DNA of 64,000 nt from Syntrophomonas sp. (GTDB lineage: Bacteria; Bacillota; Syntrophomonadia; Syntrophomonadales; Syntrophomonadaceae): the NCBI GenBank assembly GCA_016841425.1, contig JAENZE010000012.1:62001-126000 (forward strand), given 5' to 3'. Positions within the stretch are counted from its first letter, which is position 1. Every line of letters begins with the position of its first letter. The translations under genes were made by a program, and so were the position numbers. Below, piece by piece: positions 27,168 to 34,980 of the stretch. The notes under the pieces are model-generated. The model worked only from the letters and a program-made list of their open reading frames with translations, ran no database searches and was not told where the DNA came from.

Positions 27168-27536
27168 GTGTCCTTCCTGGGATGGTTCTTAGCTGTTGCT
27201 GCGGTGGTAAAGGGCAGCCTGTTATTGTTTGGTTACCTGAACAATCAGGTATTTCCCCAGCCTTTAAATGAAGCGGAAGAAAAACGATATCTGCAGGAAT
27301 TAAGGGAAGGTAGTGAAGAAGCACGAAATATATTGGTGGAACGAAACCTGCGTTTGGTTGCTCATGTGGTGAGGAAATACGAGAATACCGGCGAGGATAT
27401 GGAGGATCTAATATCAATCGGTACTATAGGTCTTATTAAGGGGATAAAAACCTTTGATGATGAAAAAGGTGTTAAACTTGCCACCTATGTCGCTCGTTGT
27501 ATAGACAATGAAATGTTAATGTCAGGATATGCGTAA
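27168..27536 (+). CDS. sigK: Sporulation sigma factor SigK, N-terminal part, interrupted
   Basis: 122 residues from GTG with AGGAGGTGG upstream. It follows SigK closely: a hydrophobic pro-sequence (FLGWFLAVAAVVKGSLLLFG), FPQPLNEAEEKRYL, region 2 with NLRLVAHVVRKYENTGEDME, LISIGTIGLIKG and YVARCIDNEMLM. Then it ends in SGYA and a stop, losing the rest of region 2, region 3 and region 4 (about 110 residues). A CATATAGT at 27114-27121 could be the -10 of a sigma-E-type mother-cell promoter. It cannot work as a sigma factor unless the insert is excised during sporulation. Confidence 0.9.
   Translation: MSFLGWFLAVAAVVKGSLLLFGYLNNQVFPQPLNEAEEKRYLQELREGSEEARNILVERNLRLVAHVVRKYENTGEDMEDLISIGTIGLIKGIKTFDDEKGVKLATYVARCIDNEMLMSGYA
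27507..27511 (+). other. Candidate left attachment core (AATGA) of the sigK-intervening element
   Basis: AATGA lies in the codons for D-N-E of CIDNEMLM. The Bacillus subtilis skin recombination core in sigK is a 5-bp AATGA at the equivalent place. Similarity to SigK fades 4-5 codons later, so the true junction is within about 27507-27525. Confidence 0.55.
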
Positions 27537-27729
27537 TCTAAAACGCCTACATATTGGGATTTGTAAGCCCTTGATACTAACTACTAAAACTAAAAGGTTA
27601 CTAATTAATGGTAATTTTACCCTATTGCCTTATAAATTGCACGAAAAATTTTAATAAAGCCCTGCAAGAAGTCCCCTATCTTCAACGCCATAGGGCGTAA
27701 GTCAAGAGCAACCACTCATCACAGGTCAA

Positions 27730-27757
27730 AACCACCTGTCAATGGGTGGTTTTTTTA
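27730..27757 (+). terminator. Rho-independent terminator 1 at the element left end
   Basis: AACCACC/GGTGGTT stem with an 8-base loop and a T7 run. Confidence 0.8.
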
Positions 27758-27772
27758 TACCACTCTTTTTTG

Positions 27773-27814
27773 GGCCGGGTTGGATGCTTTACGCTGAAAA
27801 TCCGGCCTTTTTTT
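27773..27814 (+). terminator. Rho-independent terminator 2 at the element left end
   Basis: GGCCGG/CCGGCC with a 23-base loop and seven T, 25 bases before the first gene of the element. It could serve as an attenuator for that gene. Confidence 0.6.
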
Positions 27815-27838
27815 ATGAGCAAAAAAGGAGTGGTAGAC

Positions 27839-28939
27839 ATGGAGCCTAAAAAATTAAAAAGAATGGTAATTAAAGAGGAATTAGTAGCCCTTACTGGTGA
27901 TTTTAAGTTGGCTATAGTGTTAAACCAAATGATTTATTGGGCTGAAAAACGAAATGATGCAGATAAGTTTATTGAGGAAGAAAGAGATCGCTATAACAAA
28001 TATTCTGTATCGGCAAGTGATAGTCCTAACATAGAAATATCTCATGGTTGGATATATAAGAAAGCAGAAGAACTAGCCGAAGAGACTATGATAGGGGTGT
28101 CAAAAAAGACAATGCTGAATTACTTAGATACACTGACACAAAAAGGCTGGTTACACAGAAGACGCAATCCAAAACTAGCCATGGATAAAACATATCAATA
28201 TCGAGTTGACTTGGTAGCGATTCAGAAGGATCTGCTTTCATTAGGCTACTCCTTAGATGGATATAGCATTGGAACTACGAAGTTACAAAACGAAAATAGC
28301 GAAAATACGGGGATTAGAGCATTATGCTCTAAAGAAAGCCCGAAATATTGCGATTTACCTTTTGAAACTTCGACAGGAAAAAATGAAACTTCGACAGGAA
28401 AAAATGAAACTCCGAGGGTAAAAAATGAAACTCCGAGGGTAAAAAATGAAACAGCAATACCAGAGATTACAACAGAGATTACCACAAAGATTACAAAACA
28501 AAAAGAAAATGATGATGAAGCTTTTTACCCTGCAAAGGATTTAGGTGCTCCAGAAGGAGCAGAATGTGATGATGAAATTTATGTTTGGGAAATACCAAAC
28601 CAGGGTAAAGATGATCCAGTAAAGATTCTTTTAAAATACGATATCGTACTAAGTGAGAAAAATCCTGCCACTAGAAATTGCTTAGAAAGGCTGAAGCAAT
28701 ATACCCCAGAACAAATAGAAGTCATTGGCAGGGTATTAAGCGAGAAAGAAGCAGCTGGCAAAATAAAAAACGCAGCAGGGCTGATAGTGCAGGACCCCAG
28801 AGTATGCCAAAGAATATTAGAGGGCAAATTCTATCCGGAATACACCCACTTTCAAAACAATAAACAAAAACTATTAGCCAGTAAGGAGAAAAACGAAGAG
28901 TATGAGATATACATTCCACCAACAATGCGTGAAATGTGA
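27839..28939 (+). CDS. Winged-helix replication-initiation-like phage protein
   Basis: 366 residues from ATG 27839 (AAAAAAGGAG upstream). Residues about 8-130 resemble the winged-helix N-terminal region of phage and plasmid replication proteins (LTGDFKLAIVLNQMIYWAEK, HGWIYKKAEELAEETMIGVS, LDTLTQKGWLHRRRNP). A low-complexity linker of four 7-residue repeats (ETSTGKN twice, ETPRVKN twice) and a Thr/Ile run (EITTEITTKITK) follow. The C-terminal part (EQIEVIGRVLSEKEAAGKIK, GLIVQDPRV) is DnaD-like in style. Probably loads the replisome at an element origin. Confidence 0.7.
   Translation: MEPKKLKRMVIKEELVALTGDFKLAIVLNQMIYWAEKRNDADKFIEEERDRYNKYSVSASDSPNIEISHGWIYKKAEELAEETMIGVSKKTMLNYLDTLTQKGWLHRRRNPKLAMDKTYQYRVDLVAIQKDLLSLGYSLDGYSIGTTKLQNENSENTGIRALCSKESPKYCDLPFETSTGKNETSTGKNETPRVKNETPRVKNETAIPEITTEITTKITKQKENDDEAFYPAKDLGAPEGAECDDEIYVWEIPNQGKDDPVKILLKYDIVLSEKNPATRNCLERLKQYTPEQIEVIGRVLSEKEAAGKIKNAAGLIVQDPRVCQRILEGKFYPEYTHFQNNKQKLLASKEKNEEYEIYIPPTMREM
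28364..28447 (+). repeat. Four 21-bp tandem repeats inside the replication gene
   Basis: Two copies of GAAACTTCGACAGGAAAAAA(T) and two of GAAACTCCGAGGGTAAAAAA(T), at 28364, 28385, 28406 and 28427. They encode a spacer in the protein. In phage and plasmid rep genes such iterons can also be initiator binding sites. Confidence 0.8.
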
Positions 28940-29042
28940 GTTGCCCGAATTTCACAATAAAGCTTCTAATTTAATTTTAGGCCTTGCTTTAGTCCTAAAT
29001 ATATTCTAATATATGATTATAGAATTTAAATAACTCAATAAA

Positions 29043-29130
29043 AATAAAACAAGTAACCGACAACAGATTTGTCCCAAAACTGCTGGCGGTATTCCTGTGT
29101 CTACCAGCCGCTTAATTAAGCGGCTTTTTT
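29043..29130 (+). ncRNA. 88-nt structured leader repeat, copy 1
   Basis: Identical at 85 of 88 positions to 51925-52012. It contains an imperfect long hairpin (29056-29090: ACCG..CA..CAGATTT pairing with AAACTG..TG..CGGT around GTCCC) and ends in the terminator GCCGCTTAATTAAGCGGC plus T-run. It stands upstream of the Ycf46-like gene. No protein is encoded. Confidence 0.6.
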
Positions 29131-29131
29131 T
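29107..29131 (+). terminator. Terminator within leader repeat copy 1
   Basis: Perfect 18-base palindrome GCCGCTTAATTAAGCGGC followed by seven T. Confidence 0.8.
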
Positions 29132-29155
29132 ATTGGCAAAATTAATAAAAAGATA

Positions 29156-29178
29156 CCGCGAAATACGCGGGGAAGGAG
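29156..29178 (+). promoter_or_regulatory. Hairpin-RBS element 1 (ahead of the AAA ATPase)
   Basis: Stem CCGCG/CGCGG with loop AAATA, then GGAAGGAG as ribosome site 7 bases before ATG 29186. AT-rich ATTGGCAAAATTAAT lies upstream after the terminator. Confidence 0.7.
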
Positions 29179-29185
29179 AGTTTAT

Positions 29186-30679
29186 ATGTTTAAAAAGAAT
29201 TTACAGTCGGCTATGAAGGCTGGCGTACCAATTGTGTCAATAACCACTCCAGAGTGGGAAAGATGCTTAAATGATATTGGACACGTCACAAGAAACGAAG
29301 GTTCGGAAATCATGACCTGGGACCCAGTTTATGGCCTGTTAAATGGAGAAAAGGAATGTCTAGGCAACCCGGCAAACACACTCGCTATGCTGGATGTTGT
29401 AGGGGGGACAGAAGATACCATAATTGTATTCTTTAATTTTAACGGTAATTTAAAGACCCCAGCGGTAATACAGAAAATACGTGAAACTGCTAATATCGTT
29501 AAAACCCGGGGAAGCATGATGGTGCTGGTTTCTAGTTCTGGTGAGATCCCACGGGAATTAGAAAAAGAGATAATTGTAATTGATTATGCACTTCCGCAAA
29601 GAGAAGATATCAAGGCAATTGTTGAATCATTAGGCGGGTACAAGGGAGAATCATTGAACCGGCTGGTGGATGCAGCGGCCGGCTTAACGCAAACCGAAGC
29701 CGAAAATATTATCTCATTGGCATTGGTTAAAAACGATCTAGCCATAACCGATCAAACCATCGAAGAAGTCAAACGGCAGAAAGCCCAGGCACTTAAAAAA
29801 TCAGGAGTGCTTGAGTTATACGAGCCCGAGAACTTACCAAGCGTTGGTGGTCTGGACACATTAAAACTCTGGTTATGGGAACGCGGAAAAGCTTTTTTAC
29901 CAGAAGCCAGAGAGTTTGGATTACCGTTTCCTAAAGGAATACTGGTATTCGGCATACCTGGAACTGGTAAATCCTTAATCGCCAAGACCATCGCGAAACA
30001 ATGGTCAATGCAATTGTTGGTGATGCAAAACGTCTTGGATAAATATGTTGGTGAGAGCGAAAAACGCATGAAAGAAGCTTTAAAGCAAGCAGAAGCCATG
30101 GCCCCCTGCGTACTTTTTATCGATGAAATTGAAAAATTCTTCGCAGGAGTGGGCGGCAGCGGAGATTCAGGCGTTTCATCTCGAATTTTCGGCCAGTTTT
30201 TGACATGGATGCAAGAATGCCAGAAACCGGTTTTCGTAGTAGCCACCGCTAATAACATAGCGGCTCTCCCACCAGAATTACTGCGTAAGGGGCGTTTTGA
30301 TGAATCATTCTTTGTGGATTTGCCGGGACAATCCGACCGGGAGGAAATATTTAAAATCCATTTAACCCGCAAGAACCGAAATCCCGAAGAATTTGATCTC
30401 AATAAGCTGGCAGTCGCTACAGCAGGGTATACCGGTTCCGAACTCGAACAGGTTGTCATTGCTGGTCTATACCGGGCATTTGCTAAAAAACAGGATATAA
30501 ACACTGATCTATTGATTGATGTAGCCCAGGAGACCCCGCCACTGTCTGTAACTATGGATGAGACTATAAGTGCCATGCGGCAGTGGGGAAAAGAACGGGC
30601 AAGACCAGCTTCATCAGTCAATGAAGAACCTGAAAAGAAAAATAATGCCTTTATAACGGCCAGAAAAATAAGAGGGTAA
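29186..30679 (+). CDS. Ycf46-like AAA+ ATPase
   Basis: 497 residues. An N-terminal degenerate ATPase-like region (about 1-190) precedes a full AAA+ module: Walker A GIPGTGKS (about 254-261), the pore-type stretch VLDKYVGESEKRMKEAL, Walker B VLFIDEIEKFF, sensor 1 VVATANN and arginine fingers LRKGRFDESF. This domain order matches Ycf46-type ATPases of cyanobacteria and plastids. In those genomes Ycf46 often travels with DUF1257/Ycf35; here a DUF1257-like gene occurs at 52167 with the same leader RNA. Probably a remodelling ATPase. Confidence 0.85.
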   Translation: MFKKNLQSAMKAGVPIVSITTPEWERCLNDIGHVTRNEGSEIMTWDPVYGLLNGEKECLGNPANTLAMLDVVGGTEDTIIVFFNFNGNLKTPAVIQKIRETANIVKTRGSMMVLVSSSGEIPRELEKEIIVIDYALPQREDIKAIVESLGGYKGESLNRLVDAAAGLTQTEAENIISLALVKNDLAITDQTIEEVKRQKAQALKKSGVLELYEPENLPSVGGLDTLKLWLWERGKAFLPEAREFGLPFPKGILVFGIPGTGKSLIAKTIAKQWSMQLLVMQNVLDKYVGESEKRMKEALKQAEAMAPCVLFIDEIEKFFAGVGGSGDSGVSSRIFGQFLTWMQECQKPVFVVATANNIAALPPELLRKGRFDESFFVDLPGQSDREEIFKIHLTRKNRNPEEFDLNKLAVATAGYTGSELEQVVIAGLYRAFAKKQDINTDLLIDVAQETPPLSVTMDETISAMRQWGKERARPASSVNEEPEKKNNAFITARKIRG

Positions 30680-30693
30680 GGTACGCGCGTACC
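30680..30693. repeat. Palindrome GGTACGCGCGTACC
   Basis: A perfect 14-bp palindrome directly after the Ycf46-like stop codon. A near copy (GGTACGCGAGTACC) is just before the DUF1257-like gene at 52131-52144. Confidence 0.55.
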
Positions 30694-30738
30694 TTCTGAA
30701 TAATCTTTTTATTCCGGGTAGCCGGGGGAAATCAAACG

Positions 30739-30755
30739 CCCCTGGTTTCCAGGGG
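30739..30755 (+). promoter_or_regulatory. GC-rich hairpin just before a ribosome site
   Basis: CCCCTGG/CCAGGGG with a TTT loop, then TAGGAAGGAG and ATG 30773. It is of the second, GC-rich hairpin-RBS type seen in the element. Confidence 0.55.
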
Positions 30756-30772
30756 TAGGAAGGAGAATTAAT

Positions 30773-31753
30773 ATGTCAATTATCAAAGGTCAGAAGGAAG
30801 CAAAATTTCGGAATGCTTTTTTTAAATGCCCATCTATTGACAGTGGGTTGGAGGCTGCAGGAAAAGCGTTAGGGTGTGGCCGACAAGAAATTTTCGATTA
30901 TTTCATGAATTTCACACCTTCGGTGCATGATGTTTTAACGGCGTATATTTACGCCTGCCGTTACAAAGTGCTTAACGACCAAGGTCTTACTCAAGGGAAA
31001 ATAGCAGAAATCGTTGGATATAACCACAGTACCGTTCACAAAGCAATTAAAGTCGTTAACACATTTCGCCCTAATCAGATTAACCCAAAACTAGCGTATA
31101 CAGCTTACCAGGATGCAGTTTATACAGAAGATCCGTTTAAGAGCATTAAGCGCAGGCTTGCTAGGCAAAAGAAGAAGCGATTTGAACCTCTACCAAAAAG
31201 ATTAGCTCGATACGTTGAAAGGGTACAAGAAGTCGCTGAATTAAAAAAATCTGGTAAATCTAATAGAGAAATTGCAGATATATATAATATCAGTATGAGT
31301 GCTACCAGCCGTTTGGTTCGGGCCGGAGATATTCCGTTGGACGTTTTGCAACAAGCTCCGAGTATTGTCGCAATCAAGGAAGCAACATTCGCCGATAATC
31401 CCACAAAACATTTGCAAACGCTCACAAAAGCGGTACATGAATCAAAAGAAAAACCTAATATAAAGCAGGAAGTTAAACAAACGACACCAAAAATGTTGTC
31501 TGTTAACGAGCAATTAGAGGAAACAGCATTAGGAATACTAAAAATGCTTACCGAATACAAACGCTTGGAAAACTTCAAAGAAAGCCATGAAGAAACAATT
31601 CAGTCTCTTCATAGCAAAATGCAAGAACAGCAGGAAACAATCAGGAAATTAAGAAAAGAAAATGCCAAACTGCAGGAACTAAATAGCAGACAAAACCTGC
31701 AGGTCAAAGGTGTTTTACATCAATTAAACCAGGTTGTTAACCTCACCAATTAA
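30773..31753 (+). CDS. Double helix-turn-helix protein with coiled-coil tail
   Basis: 326 residues. First HTH at about 68-95 (GLTQGKIAEIVGYNHSTVHK), whose HSTV recalls DnaA domain IV. Second HTH at about 160-185 (KSNREIADIYNISMSATSRL). The last 100 residues are a strong coiled coil (QSLHSKMQEQQETIRKLRKE). Two DNA-binding heads plus a dimerising tail suggest an element-encoded origin- or partition-binding protein or a regulator. No exact family recognised. Confidence 0.55.
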   Translation: MSIIKGQKEAKFRNAFFKCPSIDSGLEAAGKALGCGRQEIFDYFMNFTPSVHDVLTAYIYACRYKVLNDQGLTQGKIAEIVGYNHSTVHKAIKVVNTFRPNQINPKLAYTAYQDAVYTEDPFKSIKRRLARQKKKRFEPLPKRLARYVERVQEVAELKKSGKSNREIADIYNISMSATSRLVRAGDIPLDVLQQAPSIVAIKEATFADNPTKHLQTLTKAVHESKEKPNIKQEVKQTTPKMLSVNEQLEETALGILKMLTEYKRLENFKESHEETIQSLHSKMQEQQETIRKLRKENAKLQELNSRQNLQVKGVLHQLNQVVNLTN

Positions 31754-31765
31754 AAAATAGTAACG

Positions 31766-31791
31766 GTGCCTCCATTATTGGGGGCACTTTT
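31766..31791 (+). terminator. Rho-independent terminator
   Basis: GTGCCTCC/GGGGGCAC with one wobble pair, followed by TTTTGCT. It separates the HTH gene from the peptidase gene. Confidence 0.65.
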
Positions 31792-31834
31792 GCTATGTAA
31801 AAATCCTCTTTTCAAGAGGGAAAGGAATGAACAA

Positions 31835-32809
31835 ATGAAAAAGATCAGAATATTTTTACTGGTAGTAATATTGATTATTCAGCCAACAGTTACTTCAGCA
31901 GCAGTATATATCAATCAAGAATACATTGACATCAACCATATAAATATTGATCACTGCAATTATATCACCCTGGAAGATGCAGTAGCCTCTCTTGGATATT
32001 TACCACCTGATGAAGCAATAAATTATGTTGATGAATATATCCCGATCAGATCTATAGCTGAAGAGCAGGGGTATTTCATTCGTTGGGATGAAGAAAATGT
32101 TTATCTGGATGATAGCGAGCCGTTAATATTCAGGCAAACAATCGGCAGCAGCTATCAGGACCGTCCAATAGAGGCGGTATATTTAACTCCACCGGCTTAC
32201 GACAAGACTATACTGACCACCTTTGCCGTACACGGCTTTGAGGATCAGTATTATCGGGATGGGGTTATATTGACTCAAATAGCCGAACAGGTAATTAAAT
32301 ACTTCTCTGATCAGCCGGAATTGCTGAAATTCACGCGACTGATTATCATCCCATGTGTTAACCCAGACGGAGTAAATACTGGTATTAGCAACAACGGTTT
32401 TGGCAGGTGTAATAGTCAAGGTATAGACATTAATCGTGACTTTGATTATAACTGGGGTAAGATCAATAACTCACGCAACAAAACCGGCAATCAACCATTT
32501 ACTTCGCCAGAAGCACAGGTGCTAAGAGATATTGTCTTAAACGAAAACCCAGACATTGTTTTGGATTTCCATGGCTGGTTGGATTGTTGCTACAGCAGCG
32601 ACATAGAACTTAAAAACTGTTTTATGAGCAGTTTAAATCTTGGAGCTGAGAAGAAAGCTCTGCCAAGGTATAAACCTCAGCAGGGATACTTCGTTGGTTG
32701 GGCATCACAATATGCAAAAGCAGCCCTTATAGAATACAAATACAAAGATGCTGACATATTAACTACCCAGACCATACAAGCTTTCAATAAGTTAATTCAG
32801 AATATATAA
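31835..32809 (+). CDS. Secreted M14-family zinc carboxypeptidase
   Basis: 324 residues from ATG 31835 (AAAGGA upstream). A clear signal peptide (KKIRIFLLVVILIIQPTVTSA) is followed by a short copper-amine-oxidase-like or dockerin-free N-terminal region and an M14 domain. Zinc ligands are in TTFAVHGFEDQYY (H..E) and VLDFHGW; substrate residues are in NPDGVN and DINRDF; the catalytic glutamate is in ALIEYKY. M14 enzymes of this group trim gamma-D-glutamyl-diamino acid bonds of peptidoglycan. In a phage-like element it could aid lysis or, if expressed in the mother cell, spore wall processing. Confidence 0.75.
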   Translation: MKKIRIFLLVVILIIQPTVTSAAVYINQEYIDINHINIDHCNYITLEDAVASLGYLPPDEAINYVDEYIPIRSIAEEQGYFIRWDEENVYLDDSEPLIFRQTIGSSYQDRPIEAVYLTPPAYDKTILTTFAVHGFEDQYYRDGVILTQIAEQVIKYFSDQPELLKFTRLIIIPCVNPDGVNTGISNNGFGRCNSQGIDINRDFDYNWGKINNSRNKTGNQPFTSPEAQVLRDIVLNENPDIVLDFHGWLDCCYSSDIELKNCFMSSLNLGAEKKALPRYKPQQGYFVGWASQYAKAALIEYKYKDADILTTQTIQAFNKLIQNI

Positions 32810-32866
32810 TAGTCTTAGGAATTGTGGGGACTCCTGACTGCGATTAGCGGAAGGGAGTTGAGGCGT

Positions 32867-32935
32867 ATGAATCGATACGAAGTCATATTACTTATGGTCC
32901 TTGTGTTGTTTGCGCTGGCTCTCATAATAAGATAG
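32867..32935 (+). CDS. 22-residue single-helix membrane peptide
   Basis: MNRYEVILLMVLVLFALALI plus IR, preceded by GAAGGGAG. A single membrane segment occupies almost the whole peptide. It may be a tiny holin- or regulator-like membrane peptide linked to the M14 enzyme upstream. This is plausible by ribosome site and composition only. Confidence 0.4.
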   Translation: MNRYEVILLMVLVLFALALIIR

Positions 32936-33067
32936 AGCCGCATAACCTCTTAATATAAGAGAGTAGCAGCTCTACAGATTAAAGCTATTAAGCGAATCGC
33001 TTGTTAGGGGAACCGACCCCACGATTCCTATATTTATTATATAACACATATGAATCTAATATTCAAG

Positions 33068-33093
33068 AGCCGTCCAAACGGGCGGCTTTTTTA
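33068..33093 (+). terminator. Rho-independent terminator
   Basis: AGCCGTCC/GGGCGGCT with AAAC loop, then TTTTTTATTGG, the tail shared by most terminators of this element. Confidence 0.75.
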
Positions 33094-33114
33094 TTGGAAA
33101 AATTAAAATTAAAT

Positions 33115-33139
33115 CTTGCGATCTTACGCAGGGAAGGAA
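33115..33139 (+). promoter_or_regulatory. Hairpin-RBS element 2 (ahead of the HD-domain gene)
   Basis: Stem CTTGCG/CGCAGG (one G-U pair), loop ATCTTA, then GAAGGAAG and GTG 33148. AAAATTAAAT precedes the stem. Confidence 0.7.
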
Positions 33140-33147
33140 GTGAAAAA

Positions 33148-34059
33148 GTGTTAAATGATTTTTATCTCGTGAAAAAAGCGGAAATAGGAACCGCAAGTAA
33201 CGGTTCTAAGTATTTGAATCTGACGTTGTTTGATGGTAAAAAAACATTACCAGCTAAACAATGGGATTTTACCGGAGAGCCGCCTAAAATCGGGGATATA
33301 TTATTAATTAAGGCAACGCTAGGAGAGTACCGGGGATCCCCGCAAGCTACTATCAATAGCTGGAAATTAGCTGAACCCGGGGAATGTTCGATTGAGAAAT
33401 TTGTCCCGGTTATCCAGCAGGATGTCAATCAGATATACCAGCGGATATGTAAAGCAGCGGAGACAATTATGGATGGTAGTCTCAGGGCTTTAACTGTTAA
33501 GACCTTGGAGTGCAACGAAGCTTCGTTCAAGGCAGCGCCGGCCTCAATAAGTATCCACCACGGTTATCTGGGTGGTTTAGCAGAACATACCCTTAATGTG
33601 CTTAACCTGGCCGTAACCATAGCAAAGCAATCTCCGGAAAACCTGGATATGGATTTAGTAATAGCCGGAGCGATTCTGCATGATATAGGCAAAATTGAAA
33701 CCTATACATGGGAACGCGGTTTTATCGAACGTTCAGTACAGGGAAGGCTTATCGAACACATAGTATTCGGAACCCTGATAATCCAAGAGATTGCTAATGT
33801 TTTAGAAATCTCTTTTGAGGAAATTGAAAAATTGATGCACATTATTGTATCGCATCATGGCAGGCAAGAATGGGGATCGCCCGTTGAGCCAGCCACGAAG
33901 GAAGCTATGATAGTCCACCGAGCCGATGAAACCGAAGCCAAAATGACCATGGTTGATGAAGCAATAGCTAATATAGAAGATGCAGATGCAAAATGGCTGT
34001 ACCTTAAACCAGACAATATCCAGTTACTCTACCAGGGTAAAGAAAAACAATCAAACTAA
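33148..34059 (+). CDS. YhaM-like OB-fold plus HD-domain nuclease
   Basis: 303 residues; GTG 33148 chosen because it follows the hairpin-RBS element. Residues about 5-75 are an OB-type nucleic-acid-binding domain (DFYLVKKAEIGTASNGSKYL, LTLFDGKKTLPAKQWDF). Residues about 130-290 are an HD phosphohydrolase: HHGYLGGLAEHTLNV, GAILHDIGKIETY, IVSHHGRQEWG. This OB-HD order is that of the 3'-5' exoribonuclease YhaM, which also trims DNA. It could process element transcripts or replication intermediates. Confidence 0.8.
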   Translation: MLNDFYLVKKAEIGTASNGSKYLNLTLFDGKKTLPAKQWDFTGEPPKIGDILLIKATLGEYRGSPQATINSWKLAEPGECSIEKFVPVIQQDVNQIYQRICKAAETIMDGSLRALTVKTLECNEASFKAAPASISIHHGYLGGLAEHTLNVLNLAVTIAKQSPENLDMDLVIAGAILHDIGKIETYTWERGFIERSVQGRLIEHIVFGTLIIQEIANVLEISFEEIEKLMHIIVSHHGRQEWGSPVEPATKEAMIVHRADETEAKMTMVDEAIANIEDADAKWLYLKPDNIQLLYQGKEKQSN

Positions 34060-34081
34060 AGCCTGGAAGATGATAAAAACA

Positions 34082-34108
34082 AGCCACCTGGAAACAGGTG
34101 GCTCTTTT
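34082..34108 (+). terminator. Rho-independent terminator
   Basis: AGCCACCTG/CAGGTGGCT with a GAAA loop followed by CTTTTT. Confidence 0.8.
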
Positions 34109-34132
34109 TATGCAATGTTTTAAAAATTATAT

Positions 34133-34157
34133 CTTGCGATCTACGCAAGGAAAGGAG
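34133..34157 (+). promoter_or_regulatory. Hairpin-RBS element 3 (ahead of the ERF-like gene)
   Basis: Fully paired stem CTTGCG/CGCAAG, loop ATCTA, then GAAAGGAG and ATG 34164. AAAAATTATAT precedes it. Confidence 0.75.
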
Positions 34158-34163
34158 CGTTTA

Positions 34164-34967
34164 ATGAGTTTAAAAGAAGAATGGCTGCAAAAAGCCAAAG
34201 AAATTCAGGAGAAAAACGACAAGATAATGGCTCGCATCCCAGAAGAATACCGGCATTATGTCCAGCATTTATCCAGAGCATCTAAGGTTGCCAAAAAGGT
34301 AGTCCAACTGGATAAGGAACTGGAAGAGGCCGGATATTTTACTACAGATAATGGCACTTATCTTAACGTCACCAATGCTTATCTCACTGTAGCCGGGAAG
34401 AATGCCATGTTAACCGATTGGGTAGAGGAAAAAGATTATCGGTTTTCTATTGAAAACGAAATAATCACGCTCAAGGAAAAATTCTTCATAAAAACAGTTA
34501 TCAAAATAACCAATGAAAAAGGTGAAGAAATCCGTCGAGCCACCTCTACAGTACCGGTTAATATTGGAGGCACTGGGGTAGACAGAACCAACCCCTACGA
34601 AAATGCGGAAACCTCAGCGGTAGGCCGGGCATTAACTTTCCTGGGCATGGGCCGGCAGTTAGGCGAAATAGCGTCCTACGAAGAAGTAGTGGAAGCAGAC
34701 CGGCTAAGTGAAGAACAAGAAGCCGCCGAACCGGAAGGTTTTATTATCGATTCATTCGATTTTAAGGATGAAACGAAAAAAGCCGGGAAAATCCGTTTGG
34801 TAGGTACAAACGGGGAAATACAAGAATTATTCGGTTGGGGTAAAGTATTCCAGGAATTTGTGGATAAAGCGAGAGCGGGCAGCAGGGTAAAAATTAAAAC
34901 CGAACTTTTCCGGACTCAGGCCCAACAGGAAGCCCAGAAATTAGTCGATTATGAGATCGTAGCTTAA
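34164..34967 (+). CDS. ERF-like single-strand annealing protein (tentative)
   Basis: 267 residues from ATG 34164. The central stretch NPYENAETSAVGRALTFLGM near 150-170, after a beta-rich core (YFTTDNGTYLNVTNAYLTVA; KFFIKTVIKITNEKGEE), resembles the ETSA-x-GRAL-x-x-LG signature of ERF/RecT-like phage recombinases. The C-terminal third looks like an OB-like domain. It lies with an exonuclease-type gene (36214) and a coiled-coil gene, the usual company of annealing proteins. Family assignment is by this motif only. Confidence 0.5.
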   Translation: MSLKEEWLQKAKEIQEKNDKIMARIPEEYRHYVQHLSRASKVAKKVVQLDKELEEAGYFTTDNGTYLNVTNAYLTVAGKNAMLTDWVEEKDYRFSIENEIITLKEKFFIKTVIKITNEKGEEIRRATSTVPVNIGGTGVDRTNPYENAETSAVGRALTFLGMGRQLGEIASYEEVVEADRLSEEQEAAEPEGFIIDSFDFKDETKKAGKIRLVGTNGEIQELFGWGKVFQEFVDKARAGSRVKIKTELFRTQAQQEAQKLVDYEIVA

Positions 34968-34980
34968 GGGGGCATGAGTA

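Larger units (their letters stand above)
27537..27838. other. Left-end noncoding region of the element
   Basis: No gene. It holds a small hairpin (CCCTAT/ATAGGG near 27677-27700) and two strong terminators in series before the first gene. This insulates the element from sigK transcription and would end any sigK transcript. Confidence 0.55.

Noticed and set aside
27537-27838. A possible continuation of sigK after a frameshift.
   Set aside because: None of the three forward frames after 27536 shows SigK region 3 or 4 sequence, so a sequencing frameshift does not explain the truncation.
34164-34967. Assigning this gene firmly as RecT or ERF.
   Set aside because: Only one motif supports it; kept as tentative rather than named.
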